Part shown: in pieces, positions 52,248 through 60,443 of the stretch
Layout: every line of letters begins with the position of its first letter
Numbering within the stretch: the first letter of the stretch is position 1
Assembly (NCBI RefSeq): GCF_029906645.1
Contig: NZ_JARYGZ010000005.1
Span: 62,001 to 126,000 of the forward strand
Source: Sphingomonas oryzagri
Lineage (GTDB): Bacteria > Pseudomonadota > Alphaproteobacteria > Sphingomonadales > Sphingomonadaceae
Length of the DNA: 64,000 bases
Direction of reading: 5' to 3'
Program-made: the position numbers and the translations under genes
The notes under the pieces: generated by a model
Told to the model about the DNA's origin: nothing
Seen by the model: only the letters and a program-made list of their open reading frames with translations
Databases searched by the model: none

Positions 52248-53804
52248 ATGCTCGATCGCCTGTCGCGCCGCGTCGCGGGGTTCATGCTGGGGTGCGCGAT
52301 GCCGCTCGCCGCGATGGCGCAGGCGCCTGCCGCGACCGTGACGCTCCACGCCGATCAGCCCGGCCCGCGTTACGACCGGCAGATTTTCGGCCAGTTCGCC
52401 GAGCATCTCGGCCATGGCATCTATGGCGGCGTCTGGGTGGGGAAGGGATCGCCGATCCCCAACATCGACGGCTATCGCAAGGACGTGATCGACGCGCTCC
52501 GGGAGATCAAGGTGCCGGTGGTGCGCTGGCCCGGCGGCTGCTTCGCCGACGAATATCACTGGCGCGACGGCATCGGCCCGGCCAAGGCGCGCAAGGTCAG
52601 CATCAACACCCATTGGGGCGGCGTGACAGAGCCAAACAGCTTCGGCACGCACGAATATATGGGTTTCATGGATCTGCTCGGCGCGCAGGCCTATGTCGCG
52701 GGCAATGTCGGTGATGCCAGCCCCGCCGAAATGGCCGAGTGGGTCGAGTACATGACCTCGCCGACCGGATCGACGCTGGCGAAGGAGCGCGCCGCGAACG
52801 GCCATCCGGCGCCGTGGAAGGTCCCCTATTTCGGCATCGGCAACGAATTGTGGGGCTGCGGCGGCAACATGCGGCCCGAATATGCCGCCGACGTGACGCG
52901 CCGCTATGCCACCTTCGTCAAGGCGCCGGCCGACCAGAAGATCATGAAGATCGCCAGCGGCCCCAACATCGACGATTATCACTGGACCGACGTGATGATG
53001 CGCGAGACCGGCAAGATGATCGACGGCATCTCGCTCCATTACTACACCTTCCCCGGCAGCTGGGAGGACAAGGGATCGGCGACGCAGTTCGACGAACACG
53101 CCTGGGCCTCGACCCTCGCCCACACCTGGAAGATGGACGAGCTGCTGACCAAGCATTCCGAGATCATGGACAAATATGATCCAGCAAAGCGGGTGTGGCT
53201 GGTCGTCGACGAATGGGGCACTTGGTACGATGTCGAGCCGGGCACCAACCCCGGCTTCCTCTACCAGCAGAACACGCTGCGCGATGCGCTGGTGGCGGCG
53301 ATCAACCTCAACATCTTCGCCAAGCACGCCGATCGCGTGAAGATGACCTCGATCGCGCAGATGGTGAACGTGCTGCAGGCGATGCTGCTCACCGACGGGC
53401 CGCGCATGGTGAAGACGCCGACCTACTGGGTGTTCGATCTCTACAAGCCCTGGCAGGACGCGACGGTGATCCCGGTCGATATCCGCTCGCCCTGGTACGA
53501 CAAGGACGAGTTCGCGATTCCGGCGGTGAGCGCGTCGGCGGTGCGCGACACGAGCGGGCAGGTGCATGTCGCGCTCGCCAATGCCGATCCGGACAAGCCC
53601 GAGACGGTGAGCGTGAAGCTGGCGGGCGTGACGGCGGGTGGCGTGACCGGCCAGATCATCACCGCGCCGGACATGCACGCCTTCAACAGCTTCGATCGCC
53701 CGGACACGGTGCGCCCGGCGGCGTTCGACGGCGCGCGGATCGCGGGCGACACGCTGACGGTGACGCTGCCGGCGAAATCGGTGGTGGTGCTGGGGCTGCG
53801 CTGA
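52248..53804 (+). CDS. GH51 alpha-L-arabinofuranosidase, exported
   Basis: A 518-residue enzyme with a signal peptide (VAGFMLGCAMPLAAMAQ). GH51 motifs: IFGQFAEHLGHGIYGGVW, VVRWPGGCFADEYHWRDGIGP, acid/base Glu200 in YFGIGNELWGCGGNM, SLHYYTFPG and nucleophile Glu322 in VVDEWGTWYD, followed by the C-terminal beta-sandwich. It releases terminal L-arabinofuranose from arabinan oligosaccharides and so feeds the FucP-type transporter and the oxidative pathway. ATG 52248 has GGGAGGA 9 bases upstream. It stands alone, ending in a long inverted repeat shared with the convergent operon. Confidence 0.95.
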   Translation: MLDRLSRRVAGFMLGCAMPLAAMAQAPAATVTLHADQPGPRYDRQIFGQFAEHLGHGIYGGVWVGKGSPIPNIDGYRKDVIDALREIKVPVVRWPGGCFADEYHWRDGIGPAKARKVSINTHWGGVTEPNSFGTHEYMGFMDLLGAQAYVAGNVGDASPAEMAEWVEYMTSPTGSTLAKERAANGHPAPWKVPYFGIGNELWGCGGNMRPEYAADVTRRYATFVKAPADQKIMKIASGPNIDDYHWTDVMMRETGKMIDGISLHYYTFPGSWEDKGSATQFDEHAWASTLAHTWKMDELLTKHSEIMDKYDPAKRVWLVVDEWGTWYDVEPGTNPGFLYQQNTLRDALVAAINLNIFAKHADRVKMTSIAQMVNVLQAMLLTDGPRMVKTPTYWVFDLYKPWQDATVIPVDIRSPWYDKDEFAIPAVSASAVRDTSGQVHVALANADPDKPETVSVKLAGVTAGGVTGQIITAPDMHAFNSFDRPDTVRPAAFDGARIAGDTLTVTLPAKSVVVLGLR

Positions 53805-53807
53805 CCC

Positions 53808-53952
53808 CTTCATCCTCCCTGCGCGAAGCGTGGGGAGGGGGACCACCCATAGGGTGGTGGAGGGGCGGCGGTGGCACACCGCCGCCTGCGACGGCGGCCC
53901 CTCCACCATGCTCCGCATGGTCCCCCTCCCCAGCAGGCTGGGGAGGATGAAG
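53808..53952. repeat. 145-base composite inverted repeat between convergent genes
   Basis: Outer arms CTTCATCCTCCC (53808-53819) and their perfect complement (53941-53952), plus nested arms GGGGAGGGGGACCA with GGTCCCCCTCCCC, GGTGGAGGGGC with GCCCCTCCACC, and an inner GGCGGTG/CACCGCC hairpin. The element fills the whole gap from the GH51 stop (53804) to the stop of the opposing gene (53953). It looks like a dispersed alphaproteobacterial intergenic element acting as a two-way terminator. Confidence 0.75.
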
Positions 53953-55974
53953 TCAGAACAGCTTGATCTCCACCAACCGCACCGCGGCCCTTGCGGGCTT
54001 CTTCACCAGCAGGCGCAGCTTGGCGCTACTTATCGCTGGCCACGCGATCCGCGTAATGCCATTCGCGACCGGTGGGGGCAGCGACGCGGCGGGCACGTCC
54101 TTCCAACCGCCATCCCAGACCTGCAGCCGATAGGCGGAGGGCACCGCGAAATCCTTGCCGTCGGCGTAGAAGGCCAGTTCCGCCGCGTGGACCTGCGCCG
54201 CCTTGCCGAGATCGACCGCGAACCAGTCCCATGCGTGCGCCGAACCGATGGTGGACCAGCCGTTCGCCATTTCGGGGAAGAACCACACCCGCCCGTCGAG
54301 CGCGCCATGCAGCGCGGCGGGATCGGCGTTCACCGAGGCCGAGCCTTTCGGATAGTCCGATCGCACGAGGTTCACCGCGAGATCGATCGGCCGTTCTATG
54401 GGCGCGAGCGGCTTGCGCGGGAGGGGCACGGTCAGCCGTTCCGGCACGACGCTGTGCGCGACCTGCGCCCCGTCCACCAGCAGGGTCAGCCCCGCGCCGT
54501 GGCCGTAGCGGCTGCCGTCCGCATCCCACAGGATCGTCACCAGATGGCCGTGATAGGGAACGTCCTGCAGCGCGAACCATGGCAGATATTCGGGGTCCTT
54601 GGGATCGGCCGGAATCAGCGGCGCGACCTCCAGCACGTCGTCGGCGCGCGGGCGCAGGCCCGCGAGGCCGGTGACGATCAGGTCGTCGAAGCCCGAGTGG
54701 AAATAATGATGGCTGCGCGCGAGGCCGACGATCGGCTTGCCGGTCTGCGGATCGTAATCCTCCTGCAGATCGGGATGATCGCCCAGCATATGCAGCGCCG
54801 CATATTGGTGGAGCAGCCGCAGATAGTCCGATCGCGTCGCCACCGTCTGCGGCGGGCCTTCGAGCAGGTTGGCAAGGCCGGTCAGCGCCTGCGTCGTCTG
54901 GAATGGCCAGACCGGGCCGTTCCACTGGCACTCGCGCCCGCCGCTGGCCGCATCGTAGCGATACTGGCGCATATAATATTGGTAGGACGGCTCGACGGTG
55001 CGCATCCCCTTCGGGCCGCCCAGTTCGGCGGGCGAGAGCAGGTGCGACCAGGCGGAAGCGAAGCGCGGATCGCCCGTCACCATGTCCACCGTCCACGGCA
55101 GATAGCCGACCAGCTCGCGGCCCCGGATCGGCGCCCAGGCGCGGACATACTCGTTGCCCTTCTGGTAGCGATCGACGAAATGGCCGAGCGCCGGGCTCCA
55201 CAGGTCCGCCTCGACATGTGCCTTCAGGTCGGCGGCGCGGGCGGCATAGTCGGCGGCGGTCGCCTCGTCGCCGGCCAGCGCCGCGATCCGGCCGATCGCG
55301 CGGGCATTGTCGAACATGTAGGCGTTGATCGAGGGGCGGAAGGCGTCGCCGCCCCGGAAACCGTCCTTGCCGCCCGAGGCGTCGATCGAGGAAATGGTAT
55401 ATTCGGTCGCGTCGAGCAGCGGCTCGATCCAGTAGAGCCGGCGATCGAAATCGAAATGATCGTCCCACAAATTGTAGACGTGGCGCATCGCGTCGAGGTG
55501 GCGGGTCGCGGCGGTGGCGTCTCCGTCGGCGAGATAGCGGCCCCACACCGCGCCCGCGATCCCCTCGCTGAAATGCCGGTCGTTGCCGCCGCCTTCGTAG
55601 AGGAAGTTCACGTAATCGTCGGCGTACCGCCGGTCGCGCAGCCAGCGCCCCTCCACGATGTGGAAGGCGGTGGCGTCGTTGAGGCTGGCATAAGGCTCGC
55701 GCTGCCAGCTCACATCGTCGAGGAATTCGGTGGAGATATAGCCCTGCCGGCCGAGATCGCGCTGGTGGGCGCGGAAAATCTGCCAGCGATAGTAGAATAT
55801 CCGCGTCAGCAGCGGATCGGACGCCTCGAAGAAGGGGATATTGCCTTCATACCAGGGCGCATCGTTGCCGAAGCGATCGACCGCGATGCGATGCTCGTCG
55901 AGCGGGAGCGCGGCCGGAAGGGGCGCGGCGGCGCCGACCAGCAGCGCCGCCAGCAGGATGCGAAGCCGCCTCAC
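53953..55974 (-). CDS. exported (alpha/alpha)6-barrel glycosidase, MGH1/GH63-like, with C-terminal discoidin-like domain
   Basis: A 673-residue secreted protein (signal peptide LRILLAALLVGAAAPLPAA). The helical core has YYRWQIFRAHQRDLGRQGYISTEFLDDVSW, NDATAFHIVEGRWLRD, HFDFDRRLYWIEPLLDATEYTISS, FRPSINAYMFDNARAIGRIA and QWNGPVWPFQTTQALTGLANLLE, the layout of clan-G (GH63/MGH1) enzymes, with HSGFDDLIVTGLAGLRP after it. The last 150 residues (WFFPEMANGWSTIGSAHAWDWFAVDLGKAAQVHAAELAFYADG, VKKPARAAVRLVEIKLF) look like an F5/8 type C carbohydrate-binding module. The GTG start overlaps the stop of the arabinose dehydrogenase gene (GTGA), so it is a coupled member of the arabinose-oxidation operon. 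Substrate unknown; an arabinose-containing side chain is likely. Confidence 0.75.
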   Translation of the reverse strand: MRRLRILLAALLVGAAAPLPAALPLDEHRIAVDRFGNDAPWYEGNIPFFEASDPLLTRIFYYRWQIFRAHQRDLGRQGYISTEFLDDVSWQREPYASLNDATAFHIVEGRWLRDRRYADDYVNFLYEGGGNDRHFSEGIAGAVWGRYLADGDATAATRHLDAMRHVYNLWDDHFDFDRRLYWIEPLLDATEYTISSIDASGGKDGFRGGDAFRPSINAYMFDNARAIGRIAALAGDEATAADYAARAADLKAHVEADLWSPALGHFVDRYQKGNEYVRAWAPIRGRELVGYLPWTVDMVTGDPRFASAWSHLLSPAELGGPKGMRTVEPSYQYYMRQYRYDAASGGRECQWNGPVWPFQTTQALTGLANLLEGPPQTVATRSDYLRLLHQYAALHMLGDHPDLQEDYDPQTGKPIVGLARSHHYFHSGFDDLIVTGLAGLRPRADDVLEVAPLIPADPKDPEYLPWFALQDVPYHGHLVTILWDADGSRYGHGAGLTLLVDGAQVAHSVVPERLTVPLPRKPLAPIERPIDLAVNLVRSDYPKGSASVNADPAALHGALDGRVWFFPEMANGWSTIGSAHAWDWFAVDLGKAAQVHAAELAFYADGKDFAVPSAYRLQVWDGGWKDVPAASLPPPVANGITRIAWPAISSAKLRLLVKKPARAAVRLVEIKLF

Positions 55975-56915
55975 GCCATGGCGGGCACGGCCGGCTCGTC
56001 GTGGAAGGCCTCCACCTCGATCCGCTCCGCGCGCAGGAAGGCGTCGGCGACATGGCGCAGCGGGGCGCGATCCACGTCCTGTGCGCCCGCCGCGATCAGC
56101 GACGCGAAGCGGACGTAGAGACCGCGATATTCCGCCTCAGGCGGCAGCGGCTGGGCCACGCCGTCGACCGTCATCTCCGCGCCGCCTTTCGACAGGACGA
56201 GCCGGCCCTGATCGGTCTCGATGCGGATGTCCCAGGTCTGCGGGCCGGTCTGGCGGAAATCGAGATCGGCGGTAAGCGGCGCGCCGTCCGCCATCACGAA
56301 GGCGAGATCGGCCGCGATCGGCGACTGCTGGTTGGAGGGATAGGAAAGCGTGCCGCCGGTCAGCAGGAAGGGCGGCAGGATGTGCGTCGCGATCGAGAGC
56401 GCGTTGATCCCCGGATCGAACACGCCGAGCCCGCCCGCCTGCCAGATCCAGCGCTGCCCCGGATGCCAGACGCGCACGTCCTCGCGCCAGATGATCTGCG
56501 CCGACAGGATGCGCTTGCCGGCGAGCCACGCGCGCGCCGGCTCGACCGCCGGGGCCTCGCGGCTGTGCCACGCGGCGAAGAGGGTCAGGTTGCGCTCGGC
56601 CGCGAGATCGCAGAGCAGCGCGACCTCGCTCAGCGTCGCGCCCGGCGGCTTTTCGAGCAGCACATGCTTGCCGGCGAGCAGCGCGTCGCGGGCGGCGGCG
56701 AAGCGGGCCTGCGGCGGCTGGCACATCGCCACCGCCTCGATCCCCGGCTCCCCGGCCAGCATCGTGGCGACGTCGCGATAGGTCCTGCCGGTCGGGCATT
56801 CGCCCTGGAGGGTCGCGCCGCAGACCAGCTCGAAATCGTCCGAGGCGGCGATGGCGGGGAGGTGCTGGTCCTGCGCGATCTTGCCCAGGCCGACGATCGC
56901 GAGCTTCACCGCCAT
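55971..56915 (-). CDS. Gfo/Idh/MocA-family L-arabinose (D-galactose) 1-dehydrogenase
   Basis: A 314-residue NAD(P)-dependent sugar dehydrogenase. N-terminal Rossmann fold VKLAIVGLGKIAQDQHLPAI, then the family's EKPPGAT motif (GKHVLLEKPPGATLSEVALL), TLFAAWHSREAPAVEPARAWL and VWHPGQRWIWQAGGLGVFDPGINALSI. These stretches closely follow my recollection of Azospirillum L-arabinose 1-dehydrogenase, which oxidises L-arabinose and D-galactose to the lactones. Its start overlaps the stop of the AraD1-like gene by one base (TGATG). First step of the oxidative arabinose route; cytoplasmic. Confidence 0.88.
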   Translation of the reverse strand: MAVKLAIVGLGKIAQDQHLPAIAASDDFELVCGATLQGECPTGRTYRDVATMLAGEPGIEAVAMCQPPQARFAAARDALLAGKHVLLEKPPGATLSEVALLCDLAAERNLTLFAAWHSREAPAVEPARAWLAGKRILSAQIIWREDVRVWHPGQRWIWQAGGLGVFDPGINALSIATHILPPFLLTGGTLSYPSNQQSPIAADLAFVMADGAPLTADLDFRQTGPQTWDIRIETDQGRLVLSKGGAEMTVDGVAQPLPPEAEYRGLYVRFASLIAAGAQDVDRAPLRHVADAFLRAERIEVEAFHDEPAVPAMA

Positions 56916-57898
56916 CAGAGCGCCTTCACCGTGACGCTCTCTTCCTCGGCGATGGCGATCGGGTTGCGCACGGGCAGGCGGAAGGGCGCCGCCTCGATCT
57001 CGAACACGTCGCCCGGCTGGGTCCGCACGCCGTCGCTGAACGAGAGCGTGGCGGTGCCGAAGAAGTGGACGTGGACGTCACCCGGCCGACGGAACAGGCC
57101 GTATTTGAAATGATGATGCTCCAGGTTGGCGATCGTGTGGGACATGTTCGCCTCGCCCGACAGGAAGGGCTTTTCCCAGATCGTCTCACCATCGCGGACG
57201 ATGCGGCTGGCGCCGCGCACGTCGGCGGGCAGGTCGCCGACCAGCAGCTCCGGACCCAGCGCCGCCTCGCGCAGCTTGGAATGGGCGAGCCACAGGTAAT
57301 TGCCCCGCTCGGTGACGTGATCCGAGAACTCGTTGGCGAGCGCGAAACCCAGGCGCACCGGGCTGCCGTCGGCATCGATCAGGTAGATGCCGGCGATCTC
57401 CGGCTCCTCACCCGCATCCAGCGCGAAGGCGGGGGAGCGGATCGGCTGGCCGGGTGCGACGAGCTGGCTACCGTCGCCCTTGTAGAACCATTCGGGCTGC
57501 GCGCCGACTGCGCCGTCGGCGGGCTTGCCGCCCTCGACGCCCATCAGGAACATCTTCATGCTGTCGGTCGGCTCGGGATTCTCCTTCGCCGCGCGGTGCA
57601 TCTTGTCGCGTCCCTCGGCCGAACCGAGATGGGTGAGGCCGGTGCCCGTCATCAGCAGATGCGCGCTGTCCTCATGGTCGATCGGCGCCAGCAGATCGAC
57701 CGAGGCGGGGTCGATCGCCTCGCCCGCGCCGGCCGCCGCGACGGCTTCCGCCAGCGTCTGCCCGGCGGCGAGCGCGGCCTTGGCGAGCGCCACGACGCTC
57801 GCCGCACCCGGCACGACATGGGCCTGACCATCCTCGGACAGCGCGGCGACACGGCGGGCGCCATCGGCGGCCCGGAACTGGATCAGCGATAGGGTCAC
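56915..57898 (-). CDS. AraD1/GguC-like FAH-superfamily protein, probable 2-keto-3-deoxy-L-arabonate dehydratase
   Basis: A 327-residue member of the fumarylacetoacetate-hydrolase superfamily: HLLMTGTGLTHLGSAEGRDKMH, EWFYKGDGSQLVAPGQPI, EPEIAGIYLID (metal Glu pair), LGFALANEFSDHVTE with the metal Asp, and a C-terminal GDVHVHFFGTATLSFSDGVRTQPGDVFEIEA. Proteins of this type (named AraD1 or GguC) sit in arabinose and galactarate loci. In this operon the expected missing step is conversion of 2-keto-3-deoxy-L-arabonate to 2-oxoglutarate semialdehyde, so that is the assigned role. Start GTG 57898 with GGAGAGGA upstream. The usual AraD (DHDPS-type) enzyme was not found, which supports the role. Confidence 0.82.
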   Translation of the reverse strand: MTLSLIQFRAADGARRVAALSEDGQAHVVPGAASVVALAKAALAAGQTLAEAVAAAGAGEAIDPASVDLLAPIDHEDSAHLLMTGTGLTHLGSAEGRDKMHRAAKENPEPTDSMKMFLMGVEGGKPADGAVGAQPEWFYKGDGSQLVAPGQPIRSPAFALDAGEEPEIAGIYLIDADGSPVRLGFALANEFSDHVTERGNYLWLAHSKLREAALGPELLVGDLPADVRGASRIVRDGETIWEKPFLSGEANMSHTIANLEHHHFKYGLFRRPGDVHVHFFGTATLSFSDGVRTQPGDVFEIEAAPFRLPVRNPIAIAEEESVTVKAL

Positions 57899-57926
57899 GT
57901 TTTTCCTCTCCGAAAGTCTTGGGCCG

Positions 57927-59504
57927 TCAGGCCGGGCGCGACACCGTGCCGTCGATGCGGCGCGACAGGTGCCACGGATTCGCCTCCGCCAGCGCGGGCG
58001 GAAGCAGCCCGGCGGGCAGGTTCTGGAACGACACGGGCCGCAGGAAGCGCGCCATCGCCAGCGTGCCGACCGAGGTGGTGCGCCCGTCCGACGTCGCCGG
58101 GAAGGGGCCACCATGGACCATGGCGTGGCTCACCTCGACGCCCGTCGGCCAGCCGTTGGCGAGAATGCGGCCGACCTTGCGGGCGAGCACCGGCAGCAGC
58201 GTCGCGGCATCGGCTTCGTCGGCTTCGTCGAGGATCAGGGTGGCTGTGAGCTGGCCTTCGAGGCCGGCGATCACCGTGCGCACTTCGGCCAGATCGCGGC
58301 AGGCGACGATCGCGGAGGACGAACCGAACACCTCATGCCCCAGCGCCGCGTCGGCGAGGAAGCTCGTCGCATCGGTGCGGAACAGCGCGCCCTGCGCCTG
58401 GTTGGCGCCGCTTGCCGGGCAACCGCGCGCGACCGTCTCAATCTTGTCGTGGCCGGCGAGCGCGGCCACGCCCTTGTCATAGGCGGCGTGGATGCCCGGC
58501 GTCAGCATCGTGGTCGCGGCGGCGCCGGTCAACGCCTCGCCGGCGGCCGCGACGAAGCGGTCGAGCGCGTCTCCGGCAATGCCGATGACGAGGCCGGGAT
58601 TGGTGCAGAACTGGCCCGAACCCATGGTCAGCGACTGCACGAAGGCGGGCGCCAGCGCGTCACCACGGGCCTTCAGCGCGGCGGGCATCAGCACCACCGG
58701 ATTGATGCTGGACATCTCGGCATAGACCGGGATCGGCTCGGCGCGTTCCGCCGCGATCTTCATCAACGCGAGGCCGCCGGCGCGCGATCCGGTGAAGCCC
58801 ACCGCCTTGATCCGCGGATCGGCGACCAGCGCGCCGCCCAGCTCGATCGAGGGACCGGGCAGGTAGGAGAAGGTGCCTTCGGGCAGGCCGCAGGCCGCCA
58901 CCGCATCGCGGATCGCGCGGGCGACCAGCTCGCCGGTGCCGGGGTGGGCGGGATGGCCCTTCACCACCACCGGGCAACCGGCGGCGAAGGCGGAGGCGGT
59001 GTCGCCGCCCGCCACCGAGAAAGCGAGCGGGAAGTTGGACGCACCGAACACCGCGACCGGGCCGAGCGCGACGTTGACGCGGCGCAGATCCGGGCGGGGC
59101 AGCGGCTGGCGATCGGGCAATGCCGGATCGATCGTCGCGTCCAGCCAGTCGCCCTGGCGGACGGTGGCGGCGAACAGGCGCAGCTGGCCGACGGTGCGGC
59201 CACGCTCGCCCTCCAGCCGGGCACGGGGCAGGCCGCTTTCCTGCATGGCGCGAACGATCAAATCGTCGCCGATCGCGACGATGTTCTCGGCGACGGTTTC
59301 GAGGAAGCGTGCGCGCTCCTCCGGCGTGGTGGCGGCGTAGGCATCGAACGCAGCGTCGGCGAGCGCGCAGGCCTTCGCGACATCGGAGACGTCGGCCGAG
59401 CCGAAGCGCGGCTCGATCTGCTCGCCCGTCGATGGATCGATGGCCGAGAAGAAACTGGTGCCGGCTTCGTCACGCGAGCCGATCAGGATGGAACCCTTGA
59501 TCAT
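57927..59504 (-). CDS. 2-oxoglutarate semialdehyde (2,5-dioxovalerate) dehydrogenase
   Basis: A 525-residue NADP-type aldehyde dehydrogenase of the KGSADH branch. Motifs: [73 protein letters not shown] and catalytic Cys300 in [13 protein letters not shown], with the long C-terminal [21 protein letters not shown]. It oxidises 2-oxoglutarate semialdehyde to 2-oxoglutarate, the final step of oxidative L-arabinose, xylose or sugar-diacid routes. First gene of the operon that continues into AraD1-like, arabinose dehydrogenase and glycosidase genes (28, -1 and -4 base spacings). TTGTCTGAGTA lies 14 bases before its start. Confidence 0.93.
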   Translation of the reverse strand: MIKGSILIGSRDEAGTSFFSAIDPSTGEQIEPRFGSADVSDVAKACALADAAFDAYAATTPEERARFLETVAENIVAIGDDLIVRAMQESGLPRARLEGERGRTVGQLRLFAATVRQGDWLDATIDPALPDRQPLPRPDLRRVNVALGPVAVFGASNFPLAFSVAGGDTASAFAAGCPVVVKGHPAHPGTGELVARAIRDAVAACGLPEGTFSYLPGPSIELGGALVADPRIKAVGFTGSRAGGLALMKIAAERAEPIPVYAEMSSINPVVLMPAALKARGDALAPAFVQSLTMGSGQFCTNPGLVIGIAGDALDRFVAAAGEALTGAAATTMLTPGIHAAYDKGVAALAGHDKIETVARGCPASGANQAQGALFRTDATSFLADAALGHEVFGSSSAIVACRDLAEVRTVIAGLEGQLTATLILDEADEADAATLLPVLARKVGRILANGWPTGVEVSHAMVHGGPFPATSDGRTTSVGTLAMARFLRPVSFQNLPAGLLPPALAEANPWHLSRRIDGTVSRPA

Positions 59505-59518
59505 CTTCCGCCTTTAAT

Positions 59519-59529
59519 TACTCAGACAA
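59519..59529 (-). promoter_or_regulatory. GntR-type operator candidate, TTGTCTGAGTA copy D
   Basis: TTGTCTGAGTA on the minus strand, 14 bases before the KGSADH start at 59504. It is identical in all 11 bases to copies A and B and, like A, has AT-rich flanks (ATT before, AATTAAA after). Confidence 0.6.
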
Positions 59530-59580
59530 ATAGTATCTAGCAGGCCCGGCGAGTCCGGGCAAGCCGATGCTGCCCTATAA

Positions 59581-59590
59581 TCGTATACGA
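59581..59590. promoter_or_regulatory. palindrome TCGTATACGA in the KGSADH upstream region
   Basis: A perfect 10-base palindrome in AT-rich flanks (TATAA before, AAAAA after), between the IclR stop (59599) and the KGSADH start (59504). TATACGAT is shared with 34155-34162 and ATACGAT with 40534-40540. It may be a second operator or part of the promoter. Confidence 0.4.
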
Positions 59591-59598
59591 AAAATCTG

Positions 59599-60354
59599 TC
59601 AGGAAAAATGGCCGAGCCGCCGTTCGATCGCCGCCGCGCAGGCCAGAACGTCGGCAAGCGGGGCGAGGCCATCGGTCGGGTGCGCCGGGCGCGAGAGCGA
59701 GATGGCGGCCACGACCGCGCCGTCCGGCCCACGCACCGGGGCGGCGATGCAGAAGAGATCGTCGGCGATCTCGCGATCGTCGATGGCGTAACCCTGCGCG
59801 CCGACCTTCGCGATCTCGGAGGCGATGGCGGGGGGATCGGTGATCGTCCGCCCGGTTAGCGGCACGAAGGGGCCGGCGGCGAGATAGTCGGCCAGCCGTT
59901 CCGCCTCGACGGCGGCGAGCAGCACCTTGCCGATTGCCGAGCAATAGGCCTCCAGCTGCCCGTCCTCGCGCGTGAAGAGCGCACGGCCGCCGCCCTGCTC
60001 CTTCACCACATAGGTCACCATGTCGCCCTCCAGCACGCCGAGATGGGCGGTGGCGCGCATCGTGCGGGCGAGCCGGCGCAGCGGCGCGCGGGCGGCGCTG
60101 GCGATGATCGCACGGGGATCCGACGCGATGCCGAGCGACGCGAGTGCGAGGCCGGGGCCGAAAAATCCGCGCTTTCCCTGTGCAAGCAGCCCGTGGCGGG
60201 CGAACAGCGCGACGGTGCGGTAGGCGCTCGACAGGGGGATATCGAGCGCGGCGGCATGGTCCGCGATCGGTCGCTCGGCGCCGTCCCGCGCGACGCTGAG
60301 CAGCAGCGCGATGGCGCGGTCGAGGGTCCCCGGCGGATCGGGCGGAAAATCCAT
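59599..60354 (-). CDS. IclR-family transcriptional regulator
   Basis: A 251-residue IclR protein: N-terminal winged helix (TLDRAIALLLSVARDGAERPIADHAAALDIPLSSAYRTVALFARHGLLAQ) and the C-terminal effector domain (LRRLARTMRATAHLGVLEGDMVTYVVKEQ, EAYCSAIGKVLLA, GYAIDDREIADDLFCIAAPVRGPDGAVVAAISLSRP). IclR proteins respond to small organic acids and aromatic breakdown products. It is divergent from the meta-cleavage operon across 89 bases and is its likely regulator. The start at 60354 has GAGTGAGA upstream. Transcribed toward the arabinose operon, but that operon has its own operator sites. Confidence 0.9.
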   Translation of the reverse strand: MDFPPDPPGTLDRAIALLLSVARDGAERPIADHAAALDIPLSSAYRTVALFARHGLLAQGKRGFFGPGLALASLGIASDPRAIIASAARAPLRRLARTMRATAHLGVLEGDMVTYVVKEQGGGRALFTREDGQLEAYCSAIGKVLLAAVEAERLADYLAAGPFVPLTGRTITDPPAIASEIAKVGAQGYAIDDREIADDLFCIAAPVRGPDGAVVAAISLSRPAHPTDGLAPLADVLACAAAIERRLGHFS

Positions 60355-60443
60355 CGTCTCACTCTATGAGAAAATCGGTGGCCGGTAAATTGCGTCGCTC
60401 CCAAGGCGGTCCATAATGGCGGAAACGAGCGAGGGAGAGGATC

